Shown here one piece after another: positions 1-8,385 of a DNA stretch of 64,000 nucleotides; position 1 is the first letter of the stretch; the number at the start of each line of letters is the position of its first letter. The notes under the pieces are model-generated. The model worked only from the letters and a program-made list of their open reading frames with translations, was not told the DNA's origin and did not search any database. Position numbers and translations under genes: made by a program. The stretch lies in the NCBI RefSeq assembly GCF_000717995.1, contig NZ_JODM01000029.1, positions 18,274-82,273 of the forward strand, given 5' to 3'. This stretch comes from Streptomyces violaceorubidus (GTDB taxonomy: Bacteria; Actinomycetota; Actinomycetes; Streptomycetales; Streptomycetaceae).

Positions 1-1416
1 CTCGGCCTGTCCGGCGCAGCCTGGGCGGGCGGGGTGCTGCTGTTCCTCGCCCGGGGCCCCGTCCAGCGGGTCGGCCAAGCGGTCGCCTGGCGCTCCGCGG
101 ACCTCGTCTTCGGACGGATGCTGCTCGCCCTGGAGCGCGCCGCCCTGCAGTGCACCGGACTCGTGCAACGCGGGTCCCTGTCGGTGTACCTGGTGACGAC
201 CATGAGCGTGGTCCTCGCCGGGCAGATCGCCGTGCTGGTCGCGGACGAACCCTGGACCGCGGTGCCCGCACCGCGCCTGTGGGACCACCCCGCCCAGGCC
301 GCCGTCGCCCTGCTGACCTGCGCGGCGGCCCTGCTGTGCCTGGGCGTGCGGCGCCGGATGAAGGCGGTCGTCTTCGCCGGCCTCACCGGCTACGGCACCG
401 CGCTCCTGTTCGTCGCGCAGGGCGCGCCCGACCTCGCGCTCACCCAGTTCTGCGTGGAGACCGTCTCGATGATCGTCTTCGTGCTGGTGCTGCGCCGGAT
501 GCCGGTGCGCTTCGAGGAGAACTTCAGCCGGTGGCGGCGGCTGCTGCGGATGCCGGTGGCCCTGGCGGGCGGCGCCGCCGTCGCCGTCGTCGTCTGGATC
601 ATGGCGGGCCACCGCCGGGCCGACGGCGCCGGAGCGGCGATGGTCGAGGAGACCGCGCACCACGGGCTCAAGGACGTCGTCGCCACGATCCTGGTCGACC
701 TGCGGGCCTGGGACACCATGGGCGAGTCCGCGGTCCTCGCCGCCGCCGCGATCGGCGTCACCAGCCTCATCTACCTGCACCGCCGCGCCGACGGCGCCGA
801 GCAGCCCGTACTGCCGCTGCCCGGGGACCACCCGCACGCGGGCCTGCGCACCGCCTGGCAGGCGTCCCGGTACGAGTCGGCGGGCCTGCCCAGCGGCGAC
901 GAGGGCGCACCGGAGCGGACCTGGCTCGCAGCCAGCGCCACCCTCGCCCCCGAACGCCGCTCCCTCGTCCTGGAAGTGGTGGCCCGCCTGATCTTCCACC
1001 CGGTCCTCGTCCTCTCCGTCTACCTGCTGCTGTGCGCGGAGAACCTGCCGGGCGGCGGCTTCGTCGCGGGACTGACCGCGGGCGTCGCCTTCATCGCCCG
1101 CTACCTCGCCGGCGGCCGTCACGAACTCGCCGACGCCGTGCGCTTCAAGCCGGGCGTGTTCACCGGCCTCGGCCTGTTCCTGTCCACCGGGATCGCGCTC
1201 GGCGGCCTCGGCGAGGGCACCGTGCTGCACGGCTGGGCCTGGCACGGCCACCTGCCCGTGTGGGGCGACGCCCACCTGTCCACCGCCGTCCTCTTCGACT
1301 GCGGGGTCTACCTCCTGGTGCTCGGCGTGGTCCTGGACATCGTGCGGGCCCTCGGCGCCCGGATCGACCGCCAGATCGAGCGGGCCGCCCCGCGCCCGGG
1401 GGCGGGCCGCGCATGA
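1..1416 (+). CDS. mnhA: Na+(cation)/H+ antiporter subunit A with fused MnhB domain (5' end outside window)
   Basis: C-terminal 471 residues of the large subunit of the multisubunit Mrp/Mnh cation/proton antiporter, an inner-membrane complex that exports Na+ (or other cations) using the proton gradient. The frame is open from the first base, so the gene begins upstream of the window. Many hydrophobic segments are visible. The last ~150 residues carry the MnhB signature ENLPGGGFVAGL followed by membrane spans, the NuoL-MnhB fusion usual in actinobacteria. The stop overlaps the next start (ATGA), which points to translational coupling in a six-gene operon. Product assignment is firm; which cation is moved cannot be read from sequence. 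Confidence 0.93.
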   Translation, partial: LGLSGAAWAGGVLLFLARGPVQRVGQAVAWRSADLVFGRMLLALERAALQCTGLVQRGSLSVYLVTTMSVVLAGQIAVLVADEPWTAVPAPRLWDHPAQAAVALLTCAAALLCLGVRRRMKAVVFAGLTGYGTALLFVAQGAPDLALTQFCVETVSMIVFVLVLRRMPVRFEENFSRWRRLLRMPVALAGGAAVAVVVWIMAGHRRADGAGAAMVEETAHHGLKDVVATILVDLRAWDTMGESAVLAAAAIGVTSLIYLHRRADGAEQPVLPLPGDHPHAGLRTAWQASRYESAGLPSGDEGAPERTWLAASATLAPERRSLVLEVVARLIFHPVLVLSVYLLLCAENLPGGGFVAGLTAGVAFIARYLAGGRHELADAVRFKPGVFTGLGLFLSTGIALGGLGEGTVLHGWAWHGHLPVWGDAHLSTAVLFDCGVYLLVLGVVLDIVRALGARIDRQIERAAPRPGAGRA

Positions 1417-2177
1417 CCGTGAGCCTGTCTTTGCTGGTGGCCGCCGCCGTCCTCAACGCCGTCGGAGCCTCCCTGCTGCTGACCCGCTCGCTGACCCGGA
1501 TCCTGCTCGGCGCCGTCGTCCTCGGCAACGGCGTCAACCTGCTGGTCCTCGCCTCCACCGGCAGCGCGGGCGAGGCGCCCCTGCTCTACCCGTACATCAT
1601 CCGCAACCGCGTCACCGACCCGCTGCCCCAGGCCATCGCCCTGACCGCGATCGTCATCACCCTCGCCACCACCGCCTTCCTGCTCGCCATGGCCTACCGC
1701 AGCCACCAGGTCACCGGCTCCGACGAGATCAGCGACGACACCGAGGACCGGCTGGTCGCCCTGCGCGCCGAGTTCCTCGACCGGCGCGGCGAACTGCGCG
1801 AGCGCTACCGCGAGGCCCGCGCCGAGGACGGCGGCGCCGACGCCGAGCAGCGCGCCCGCTACCGCGCCGCCCGCAAACGGCTGCGCCGCCGGGTCCGCGA
1901 GGAACGCGCCTACCAGGCCCGCGCCAACGACGTCTCGGGGAACCTCTGGAACGACATCCTCGGCGCCGACCCCGAGGACTACCGCGAAGGCCGCGAGCTG
2001 GGCTCCACCGACGCGGCCGGACGCCCCGGACCCGCCCCGGCCCGCGTCGCCGGGCCCTCCAACGACCCCGAGGAGACCGGCCGCGAACCCGACTCGCTCC
2101 CCGGCGAGGACTCCTGCCACCCGCCGCCCGACCAGCCCGACGACCCCGAGGGCGCCGGCACGGAAGGAACCAGGTGA
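1413..2177 (+). CDS. mnhC: Na+/H+ antiporter subunit C
   Basis: A 254-residue NuoK/MnhC-like subunit of the Mrp antiporter. Residues 1-100 form three membrane segments; the family motif around GAVVLGNGVNLLVLA and the PLPQAIALTAIVI stretch are intact. Residues ~110-254 are an extra hydrophilic tail rich in Arg, Glu and Asp, then Pro/Glu. Classical MnhC proteins are about 110-120 residues, so the tail is an actinobacterial extension that may sit in the cytoplasm as a docking or regulatory arm (inference). ATG overlaps the mnhA stop; the stop overlaps the GTG of mnhD. Confidence 0.93.
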   Translation: MTVSLSLLVAAAVLNAVGASLLLTRSLTRILLGAVVLGNGVNLLVLASTGSAGEAPLLYPYIIRNRVTDPLPQAIALTAIVITLATTAFLLAMAYRSHQVTGSDEISDDTEDRLVALRAEFLDRRGELRERYREARAEDGGADAEQRARYRAARKRLRRRVREERAYQARANDVSGNLWNDILGADPEDYREGRELGSTDAAGRPGPAPARVAGPSNDPEETGREPDSLPGEDSCHPPPDQPDDPEGAGTEGTR

Positions 2178-3817
2178 ACGCGCTCGTCCCGCTCCCCGTC
2201 CTGCTGCCCCTGTGCGTCACCGGCCTGAAGCTGGCCATCGGGCCCCGGCTGCACCGGTTCCAGCGCTTCATCAGCATCGCCGTGCTCGGCGCGGTCCTGG
2301 TGCTCTCCGTGATCCTCATGGTGGCCGCGGACCGGCACGGCCCGCTCAGCGTGCACCTCGGCGACTTCGCGCCGCCGGTCGGCATCACCCTCGTCGCCGA
2401 CCGGCTGGCGGGCCTGATGCTCACCGTCTCCAGCGCCGTCACCCTGCTCGTCCTCGTGTACTCGCTGGGCCAGGGCATGGCCGACCGCGACGACCAGGCG
2501 CCGGTCGGCGTCTTCCACCCCGCCTACCTCATCCTCGTGGCGGGCGTCTCCTGCACCTTCCTCGCCGGAGACCTCGTCAACCTCTACGTCGGCTTCGAGA
2601 TCATGCTGGTCGCGAGCTTCGTCCTGCTCACCATCGGCGGCACCGCGACCCGCATCCGGGCCGGGTCGACGTACGTGATCATCTCGCTGTTCTCCTCCGT
2701 GCTCTTCCTGGTCGCCATCGCCATGACCTACGCGGTCGCCGGCACCGTGAACCTCGCCCAGCTCGCCGAACGGCTCCAGGAGGTGCCGCTCGGGGCGCGC
2801 ACCCTGCTGGAGGCGATGCTGCTGACGGTCTTCGCGATCAAGGCGGCGGTGTTCCCGCTCGCGGCCTGGCTGCCCGACTCCTACCCCACCGCCCCGGCAC
2901 CCGTCACGGCGGTCTTCGCCGGACTGCTGACCAAGGTCGGCGTGTACTCGATGCTGCGCACCCAGACCCTGCTCTTCCCCGGCCACCGCCTGGGCGACCT
3001 GCTGATGCTCGCCGCACTCGCCTCCATGGCCGTCGGCATCCTCGGCGCCGTCGCCCAGACCGACCTGAAGCGGGTCCTGTCCTTCACCCTCATCAGCCAC
3101 ATCGGCTACATGGTCTTCGGCATCGCACTCGCCGGGCGCGGATCGATCGCCGGGGCGATCGTGTACGTCGCCCACCACATCACCGTGCAGACCACCCTGT
3201 TCCTCGTCGCCGGGCTCATCGAGCGGCGCGACGGCACCACGGAACTCACCCGCCTCGGCGGCCTGGCGAAGGCGGCACCGCTGCTCGCCGTGCTGTTCTT
3301 CGTGCCCGCCATGAACCTCGCGGGCATCCCGCCGCTGTCCGGCTTCATCGGCAAGCTCGGCCTGATGCGGGCGGGCGTCGCCGACGGCGGCGGCTGGGCC
3401 TGGGCCCTCGTCGCCGGATCCGCCGCCACCAGCCTGCTCACCCTCTACGTCATGGCGAAGGTCTGGAACCTCGCGTTCTGGCGCGACGCGCCGCCCGGCG
3501 CCGAGGAGGAGGGCCTCGTGCTGGAGTCCGCCGAGGACGACGACCCGGACGACGACCCGGACGACGGGGAAAGGCCGACCGGCTCGGGGAGCGGACTGCC
3601 GGTGCCCGCGGGTGCCGTGGTCGCCGCCGGTTTCCTCGGGCAGTCCATCACCACCACCCAACGGCTGCCCTGGCCGATGGTGGTGGCCACCGGCGCCGCC
3701 GTCTCGCTCGGCCTGTCCTACACCGTGCTCGGCGGCCCCCTCACCACCTTCACCCAGGCCGCCGCCACCGAACTGCTCGCCCGCACCCCCTACATCGAGG
3801 CGGTGCTCGGCCGGTGA
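2174..3817 (+). CDS. mnhD: Na+/H+ antiporter subunit D (proton-translocating)
   Basis: A 547-residue NuoN/MnhD-type channel subunit with about 14 membrane helices. The conserved Glu of helix 5 is in NLYVGFEIMLVASF, and the Lys and loop motif AIKAAVFPLAAWLPDSYPTA is intact, so proton transfer residues appear present. An acidic insert (about residues 449-478, runs of Asp and Glu) lies in the loop before the last membrane helices; it is not part of the core family and could be a cytoplasmic ion sensor or linker (inference). GTG start overlaps the mnhC stop and the stop overlaps the mnhE start. Confidence 0.94.
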   Translation: MNALVPLPVLLPLCVTGLKLAIGPRLHRFQRFISIAVLGAVLVLSVILMVAADRHGPLSVHLGDFAPPVGITLVADRLAGLMLTVSSAVTLLVLVYSLGQGMADRDDQAPVGVFHPAYLILVAGVSCTFLAGDLVNLYVGFEIMLVASFVLLTIGGTATRIRAGSTYVIISLFSSVLFLVAIAMTYAVAGTVNLAQLAERLQEVPLGARTLLEAMLLTVFAIKAAVFPLAAWLPDSYPTAPAPVTAVFAGLLTKVGVYSMLRTQTLLFPGHRLGDLLMLAALASMAVGILGAVAQTDLKRVLSFTLISHIGYMVFGIALAGRGSIAGAIVYVAHHITVQTTLFLVAGLIERRDGTTELTRLGGLAKAAPLLAVLFFVPAMNLAGIPPLSGFIGKLGLMRAGVADGGGWAWALVAGSAATSLLTLYVMAKVWNLAFWRDAPPGAEEEGLVLESAEDDDPDDDPDDGERPTGSGSGLPVPAGAVVAAGFLGQSITTTQRLPWPMVVATGAAVSLGLSYTVLGGPLTTFTQAAATELLARTPYIEAVLGR

Positions 3818-4413
3818 GCGACCTCTTCCGCGACCGCTCCCCCTACAGCTGGTCCTTCCGCGTCGGCCGCGGCAGACGCGTGCTGGACCTCCCGCTCGTC
3901 GGGTGGCTCACCGTCATCTGGATCCTGCTGTGGGGCACCCCGTCCTGGGCCAACCTCGTCAACGGCGTCCTCGTCGCGGTCTGCCTGTGCCTCGCCTTCC
4001 CGCTGCCCGCCGTGGACATCGGCCTCCGGCTGCGCCCGCTGGGCGTCCTGCGCCTGGCGGCCTACCTGCTGTACGACATGTTCTCCTCCAGCGTCGAGGT
4101 CACCCGGCAGATCTTCGCCAAGGGCCCCTACCACGCCGCGGTCGTCGCCGTCCCGCTGCGGGTGCGCAGCGACCTCATGCTCACCGCCACCGCCGTCGCC
4201 GTCTCCAACGTCCCCGGCGGCTCCGTGATCGAGGTGCGCCGGTCGACGGCCACCCTGTTCCTGCACGTCCTCGACGCGGCCAACCCCGGCGAGATCGAGG
4301 GCGCCCAGCGGCAGGTGTGGCGCATGGAGGAACTCGTCGCCCGCGCCTTCGGCACCGCCGAGGACATCGCCGACGCCGCCCGCCCCGTACCGGAAGGTGA
4401 CCCCCCGTCGTGA
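3814..4413 (+). CDS. mnhE: Na+/H+ antiporter subunit E
   Basis: A 199-residue MnhE subunit. It has a short cytoplasmic N-terminus, two to three membrane segments around residues 25-65 (LPLVGWLTVIWILLW and following) and a soluble C-terminal domain with the family features LTATAVAVSNVPGGSVIE and LFLHVLD. MnhE is needed for assembly of the antiporter. GTG start overlaps the mnhD stop by four bases and the stop overlaps mnhF, so expression is coupled to the rest of the operon. Confidence 0.92.
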   Translation: MSDLFRDRSPYSWSFRVGRGRRVLDLPLVGWLTVIWILLWGTPSWANLVNGVLVAVCLCLAFPLPAVDIGLRLRPLGVLRLAAYLLYDMFSSSVEVTRQIFAKGPYHAAVVAVPLRVRSDLMLTATAVAVSNVPGGSVIEVRRSTATLFLHVLDAANPGEIEGAQRQVWRMEELVARAFGTAEDIADAARPVPEGDPPS

Positions 4414-4727
4414 CCACCCTGCACGCCGTCGAAGACGCCCTGCTCGTCGCCTCGCTCGCGATGATCCTCGTCGCCGGCGCACTGCTGCTGTACCGGATCT
4501 GGTACGGCCCCTCGATGCTGGACCGCGCCGTCGCCCTGGACGTGGCCGCGGCGCTCATCATCGCCGGCATCGGCGTCAAGGCCGCCCACGACCGCGACTC
4601 CTTCTACTTCCCGGTGATGCTGGTGCTCGCCTTCCTCGGCTTCACCGGCTCGGTGGGCATCGCCCGCTTCATCGCCGTACGCGACCGGCCCTCCGTGCGG
4701 GCGGACGGCAGGCAGGACCACCGGTGA
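4410..4727 (+). CDS. mnhF: Na+/H+ antiporter subunit F
   Basis: A 105-residue MnhF/MrpF subunit with three membrane helices and the family core RIWYGPSMLDRAVALDV in the first loop, followed by LIIAGIGVKAA. Its length matches the usual ~90-110 residues. It forms part of the cation-pathway side of the Mrp complex. GTG start and stop both overlap neighbours (mnhE, mnhG) by four bases. Confidence 0.93.
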   Translation: MTTLHAVEDALLVASLAMILVAGALLLYRIWYGPSMLDRAVALDVAAALIIAGIGVKAAHDRDSFYFPVMLVLAFLGFTGSVGIARFIAVRDRPSVRADGRQDHR

Positions 4728-5089
4728 GCGCCTGGGCCGACGCCGCTGACCTGGCCGGAACCGTCCTGCTCCTCCTCGGCTGCCTGCAATGCCTCCTCGG
4801 TGTGATCGGGATGCTCCGCTTCCCCGACGTGCTCTCCCGCAGCCACGCCGCCACCAAGCCGCAGACCCTCGGCATGCTCCTCGTCCTGGCCGGCGTGGCG
4901 CTGAGGCTGCGCCACGGCACCGACGTGGGCACCCTCGCGCTCATCGCCTTCTTCCAGTTCCTCACCAGCCCGGTCGCCTCCCACCTGGTGGCCCGCTCCG
5001 CCTACCGCACCGGGCAGACGGGGTCCCGGGGCCTGCTCAGGGACGACCTGGACCCGCAGCTCAGCGACGGGGGACGACGGGAGGAGTGA
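4724..5089 (+). CDS. mnhG: Na+/H+ antiporter subunit G
   Basis: A 121-residue MnhG/MrpG subunit, the last gene of the operon. Three hydrophobic segments are seen; the diagnostic stretches LLLGCLQCLLGVIGMLRFPDV, here split by the first loop, and SRSHAATKPQTLG are intact. The final ~25 residues are hydrophilic. The gene ends 26 bp before the stop of the convergent NUDIX-like gene, in a G-rich spacer without a clear strong hairpin. Confidence 0.92.
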   Translation: MSAWADAADLAGTVLLLLGCLQCLLGVIGMLRFPDVLSRSHAATKPQTLGMLLVLAGVALRLRHGTDVGTLALIAFFQFLTSPVASHLVARSAYRTGQTGSRGLLRDDLDPQLSDGGRREE

Positions 5090-5115
5090 CCCGGGGAACG
5101 GGGGAACGGGAGCGT

Positions 5116-5652
5116 TCAGTCCACGCAGCCCACGTGTGCCAGCGCCTGCTTCAGCAGCACCCCGTGCCCGCCCGGCATCTCGCTGCGCACCGCCTCGGAC
5201 AGGGCCTCGCGCGGATCGAACCAGACCAGGTCGAGGGCGTCCTGGCGCGGCCGGCAGTCACCGGTCACCGGCACGACGTAGGCCAGCGAGACCGCGTGCT
5301 GCCGGGGGTCGTGGTACGGCGTGACACCGTGCGTCGGGAAGTACTCGGCCACCGTGAAGGGCTGGAGCGAGGCAGGCACCCGGGGCAGCGCCACCGGGCC
5401 GAGGTCCTTCTCCAGGTGGCGCAGCAGGGCGTCCCTCACCCGCTCGTGGTGCAGCACCCGGCCGGAGACCAGCGTCCGGCTGACCGTCCCGTCCGGCCCG
5501 ATGCGCAGGAGCAGGCCGACGCTCGTGACTTCCCCGCTGTCGTCCACCCGCACGGGTACGGCCTCGACGTACAGGATCGGCATCCGGGCGCGCGCCATCT
5601 CGAGTTCGTCGCTCGTCAGCCAGCCCGGCGTGGTTTCGGTCATGTCAGACAT
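5116..5652 (-). CDS. NUDIX-fold hydrolase family protein (DUF4916)
   Basis: A 178-residue protein of the DUF4916/NUDIX-like family common in Streptomyces. The N-terminus GWLTSDELEMARARMPILYV and the closing segment EMPGGHGVLLKQALAHVGC are highly typical. A canonical Nudix box (GX5EX7REUXEEXGU) is not apparent: the equivalent region reads LVSGRVLHHERVRDALLRHL, so catalytic activity on nucleoside diphosphates is doubtful. It stands alone, convergent with the mnh operon. Substrate is unknown. Confidence 0.75.
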   Translation of the reverse strand: MSDMTETTPGWLTSDELEMARARMPILYVEAVPVRVDDSGEVTSVGLLLRIGPDGTVSRTLVSGRVLHHERVRDALLRHLEKDLGPVALPRVPASLQPFTVAEYFPTHGVTPYHDPRQHAVSLAYVVPVTGDCRPRQDALDLVWFDPREALSEAVRSEMPGGHGVLLKQALAHVGCVD

Positions 5653-5723
5653 CGCTTGATCATACTTTCAGCCGTTCGTGCTTCCCGGGCGGCGCTCCGG
5701 GACTGTGACCCGTCCCACGCCGC

Positions 5724-6872
5724 TCAGTCGTCGTCCGCCGGACCGCCGGGCAGCCGGTAGACCCGGCGGGCGTTGTCCCGCCCCGCCCAGCGCGCCAGGC
5801 GCAACGCGTCCGGCAGCGACAACTCGTCGGCGTCCAGCCGCTCCTGCAACAGCCCGGCCAGTCCCCGCCGGAAGGCCAGCGCCCCCAGGTGGTGGAACTC
5901 GGCCACGCCGTAGGCGTCGGAGCTGTAGAGCAACTTGCGGAACGGGGTGATCTCCAGTGCCTCGGCGAGGATCGCGCCCGCCCGCGCCGGGCCCACGTGG
6001 TGCAGGGTGAGCCCCACGTCCAGGTACACCCGCTCGAAGACCGCGGACAGGTAGGCCGCCTGCCGCTGAAACGGCCAGCAGTGCAGCAGCAGGACCGGGA
6101 TGGTGCCGGCGGTCAGGCGCAGCCAGTCGGTCAGCAGCGCGGGGTCCGCCCGGTGCAGCCGGATGTCGCCGTCCCCGAACCCCGTGTGCAGTTGCAGCGG
6201 CCGGCCGAGGTCCACGGCGGTCCACAGCAGGTGGCGCACGAGCACCGGGTCGTCGAGCCGGCCGCCGCCGCGCCCGAGCCAGCGCCGGGCGGCCTCGGTG
6301 ACCTCGGCGGGCGAGGGGCGGGCCGGGTCCAGGTCGAACCCGGTGCGGTAGGCCGCCACCGACTTGACCGCCACCACACCCGGCCGCCGTACCGCCTCCC
6401 ACGCGGCCGAGCGGAACGCCCGCGCGTACGCGTCCGGTTCGACCCCGCCCGCCGCCACCGCCTCCGCGACGCCCTCCAGCCGGACCACCTCGTACGCCGT
6501 CGCGCCCGCCGCCCCGGCCAGCTCGGCCGGGGTGGTCACACGGTGCGGGGCGTACCCCGTGTCCACGCAGAACACGCCGGTCCGCGCGGCCCGCAGGAAC
6601 CGCCGGTTGACCTCGGCGGCGCCCAGCTCCGCGCGCCGGGCCAGGTACACGTCGGCGGGGGAGTGGCGCGGCAGACCCAGCAGGGGCGCGCAGTGCCGGC
6701 GCACGGCGAGGCCGGCCGGGCTGTCGAAGGGGGAGACACCGGGCCACGCCCCGCCCTCGGTGAGCAGCGACTCGAAGTCCGCGCGGTCCAGGTCGTCGGT
6801 GACGGTGCCGTGGCAGTGGTGGTCCACCAGCTCCAGCGCGGCCAGCCGCTCCTGCACGGGCCCGGCGCCCAT
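5724..6872 (-). CDS. Amidohydrolase family protein paired with glnA3
   Basis: A 382-residue metal-dependent hydrolase of the amidohydrolase-2 (TIM-barrel) family. The N-terminal metal motif is at residues 17-21 (DHHCH, with H19 and H21 in the HxH position); further His ligands occur in LQLHTGFGDGD and VLLLHCWPF, and the late metal Asp is plausible in KLLYSSDAYG. Its ATG lies one base after the stop of the glutamine-synthetase-like gene, so the two are co-translated. Fungal FluG and plant NodGS join exactly these two domains in one chain, which suggests the enzyme acts on a gamma-glutamyl or related amide made or used by its partner (inference). Confidence 0.85.
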   Translation of the reverse strand: MGAGPVQERLAALELVDHHCHGTVTDDLDRADFESLLTEGGAWPGVSPFDSPAGLAVRRHCAPLLGLPRHSPADVYLARRAELGAAEVNRRFLRAARTGVFCVDTGYAPHRVTTPAELAGAAGATAYEVVRLEGVAEAVAAGGVEPDAYARAFRSAAWEAVRRPGVVAVKSVAAYRTGFDLDPARPSPAEVTEAARRWLGRGGGRLDDPVLVRHLLWTAVDLGRPLQLHTGFGDGDIRLHRADPALLTDWLRLTAGTIPVLLLHCWPFQRQAAYLSAVFERVYLDVGLTLHHVGPARAGAILAEALEITPFRKLLYSSDAYGVAEFHHLGALAFRRGLAGLLQERLDADELSLPDALRLARWAGRDNARRVYRLPGGPADDD

Positions 6873-6873
6873 C

Positions 6874-8274
6874 TCAGTACCTCCAGCGGTAGGCCGCCGC
6901 CACGCCGTCGTCGTCCAGCCCCTCGACGGCCCCGGCCTCCCCCAGCCGTACGGCGGTCACCGCGTCGGCCAGCACCGGACCCAGCGCCCGGCGCAGGACC
7001 TCGTCGGCACGGAACGCCTCCACCGACTCCGCAAGCGTGACCGGCAGCCGCCGCACGCCCCGGGCAGCGGCCTCGCCGGGATCGAGCCGGGCAGGGTCCC
7101 CGGTGGTCTCCTCGGGCAACGGGGCGCTGGAGGCGAGCCCGTCCAGTCCGGCGGCGATCACCGAGGCGAGGGCGAGATAGGGGTTGGCGGCGAGGTCGAC
7201 CGGCTTCACCTCCAGGTTCGCCGCCCGGTCGCGGATCCCGGCGGTGCCGGTGACGACCCGCAGCGCGGCCTCGCGGGTCTCCCGGCCCCAGGCCGTGAAC
7301 ACCCCGGCCCACTGCGAGGGGCGCAGCCGCAGCCGGCTGGCCGGGCTCGGCGCGGTCACCGCGGTGAGCGCCGGGAGCCGGCCGAGGATCCCGGCCACGA
7401 AGGACTCGGCCTCGGCGGTCATGCCGTACCGGCCGGTGCCGCCCGCGTGCAGATTGGTCCCGTCGCGCCAGGCGGAGAGATGGAGGTGCCCGCCGTTGCC
7501 GACGCCCTGTCCGAGGACCGCCGGGGCGAAGGAGACCCGCAGCCCGTGCCGCCGGGACACCGCCCGGATCGTCTGCCGCACCAGCACGCTGTGGTCGGCC
7601 GCCGCCACCGGGTCGAGCGCGCCCACCGAGACCTCGAACTGCCCCGCCGCGTACTCCGGATGGAACTGCTCCACCTCCACGCCCTCGGCCGCGAGCGCCG
7701 CCAGCAGGTCGGCGGCGCAGTCGCTCAGCTCGACCTGCCGGGCGGCCCCGTACGCCGGTCCGGACACCGCCGGGACGAACGCGTCACCGGCCGCGTCCGC
7801 ACGGCCCACCGTCCACTCGATCTCGACGGCGGCCCGGAAGTCGATGCCGTGCCGCTCGGCGGCCCCGGCCACGGTCCGGCGCAGGACGGTGCGCCCGCAC
7901 CCCGGATGCGGCGCGCCCTCCTGCGTGATCCGGTCCACCGGCGCCCACGCCCAGCCGGGCTGCGCCGCCAGTACGGTCAGCCGGTCGAGGTCGGGGTAGA
8001 GGCGCAGGTCGCCGTCGGGGGAGCCGAGGACGTCCGTTGTGACGATCGAGTCGTCGGCCAGGAAGGTGTCGAACACCGGCGACATGCCCACGCCCCAGGC
8101 CACCACCGCGGGGAGCCTGGCGGTGGGCACGGTCTTCACCCGGGCGATCCCGGCGGTGTCGACGTACGCCAGCACCACGCCGTGCACGCCCCGCCCGGTC
8201 AGTTCGCCGGTCAGCGCGGTGGCCCGCTCGACCTCACCGGGGCGCCCGCCGGGCACGGGGTCGCTGTCGCTCAC
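6874..8274 (-). CDS. glnA3: Glutamine-synthetase-like gamma-glutamylpolyamine synthetase
   Basis: A 466-residue class-I glutamine-synthetase-fold ligase. The GS motif GNGGHLHLS and the C-terminal EVKPVDLAANPYLALA are present, but the adenylylation-loop Tyr motif (NLYDL) of GlnA is not seen, as expected for GlnA2/3/4-type enzymes that glutamylate polyamines or ethanolamine rather than ammonia. The adjacent amidohydrolase and overall likeness suggest the GlnA3 class (S. coelicolor SCO6962, from memory). It would allow use and detoxification of putrescine, cadaverine or spermidine. GTG start. A 10-bp palindrome about 50 bp upstream may be a repressor site. Whether the substrate is a polyamine here is inferred from family. 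Confidence 0.8.
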   Translation of the reverse strand: MSDSDPVPGGRPGEVERATALTGELTGRGVHGVVLAYVDTAGIARVKTVPTARLPAVVAWGVGMSPVFDTFLADDSIVTTDVLGSPDGDLRLYPDLDRLTVLAAQPGWAWAPVDRITQEGAPHPGCGRTVLRRTVAGAAERHGIDFRAAVEIEWTVGRADAAGDAFVPAVSGPAYGAARQVELSDCAADLLAALAAEGVEVEQFHPEYAAGQFEVSVGALDPVAAADHSVLVRQTIRAVSRRHGLRVSFAPAVLGQGVGNGGHLHLSAWRDGTNLHAGGTGRYGMTAEAESFVAGILGRLPALTAVTAPSPASRLRLRPSQWAGVFTAWGRETREAALRVVTGTAGIRDRAANLEVKPVDLAANPYLALASVIAAGLDGLASSAPLPEETTGDPARLDPGEAAARGVRRLPVTLAESVEAFRADEVLRRALGPVLADAVTAVRLGEAGAVEGLDDDGVAAAYRWRY

Positions 8275-8324
8275 GTCTCGGCTCCTTCGCGGGTGCGCCG
8301 TCCGTCGCGACCATTGTGCCGCCC

Positions 8325-8334
8325 GGTGATCACC
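8325..8334. promoter_or_regulatory. Palindrome upstream of glnA3
   Basis: Perfect 10-bp palindrome GGTGATCACC, 51-60 bp before the glnA3 GTG. It is the only clear dyad in the 111-bp gap between glnA3 and the lipoprotein gene. It could be an operator for a regulator of polyamine use; no regulator gene is adjacent. Confidence 0.35.
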
Positions 8335-8385
8335 CTGTCCGGGTTTCGCCGGATGTGCGCACGAGGAGGTGGAACCCGGCCCCGG

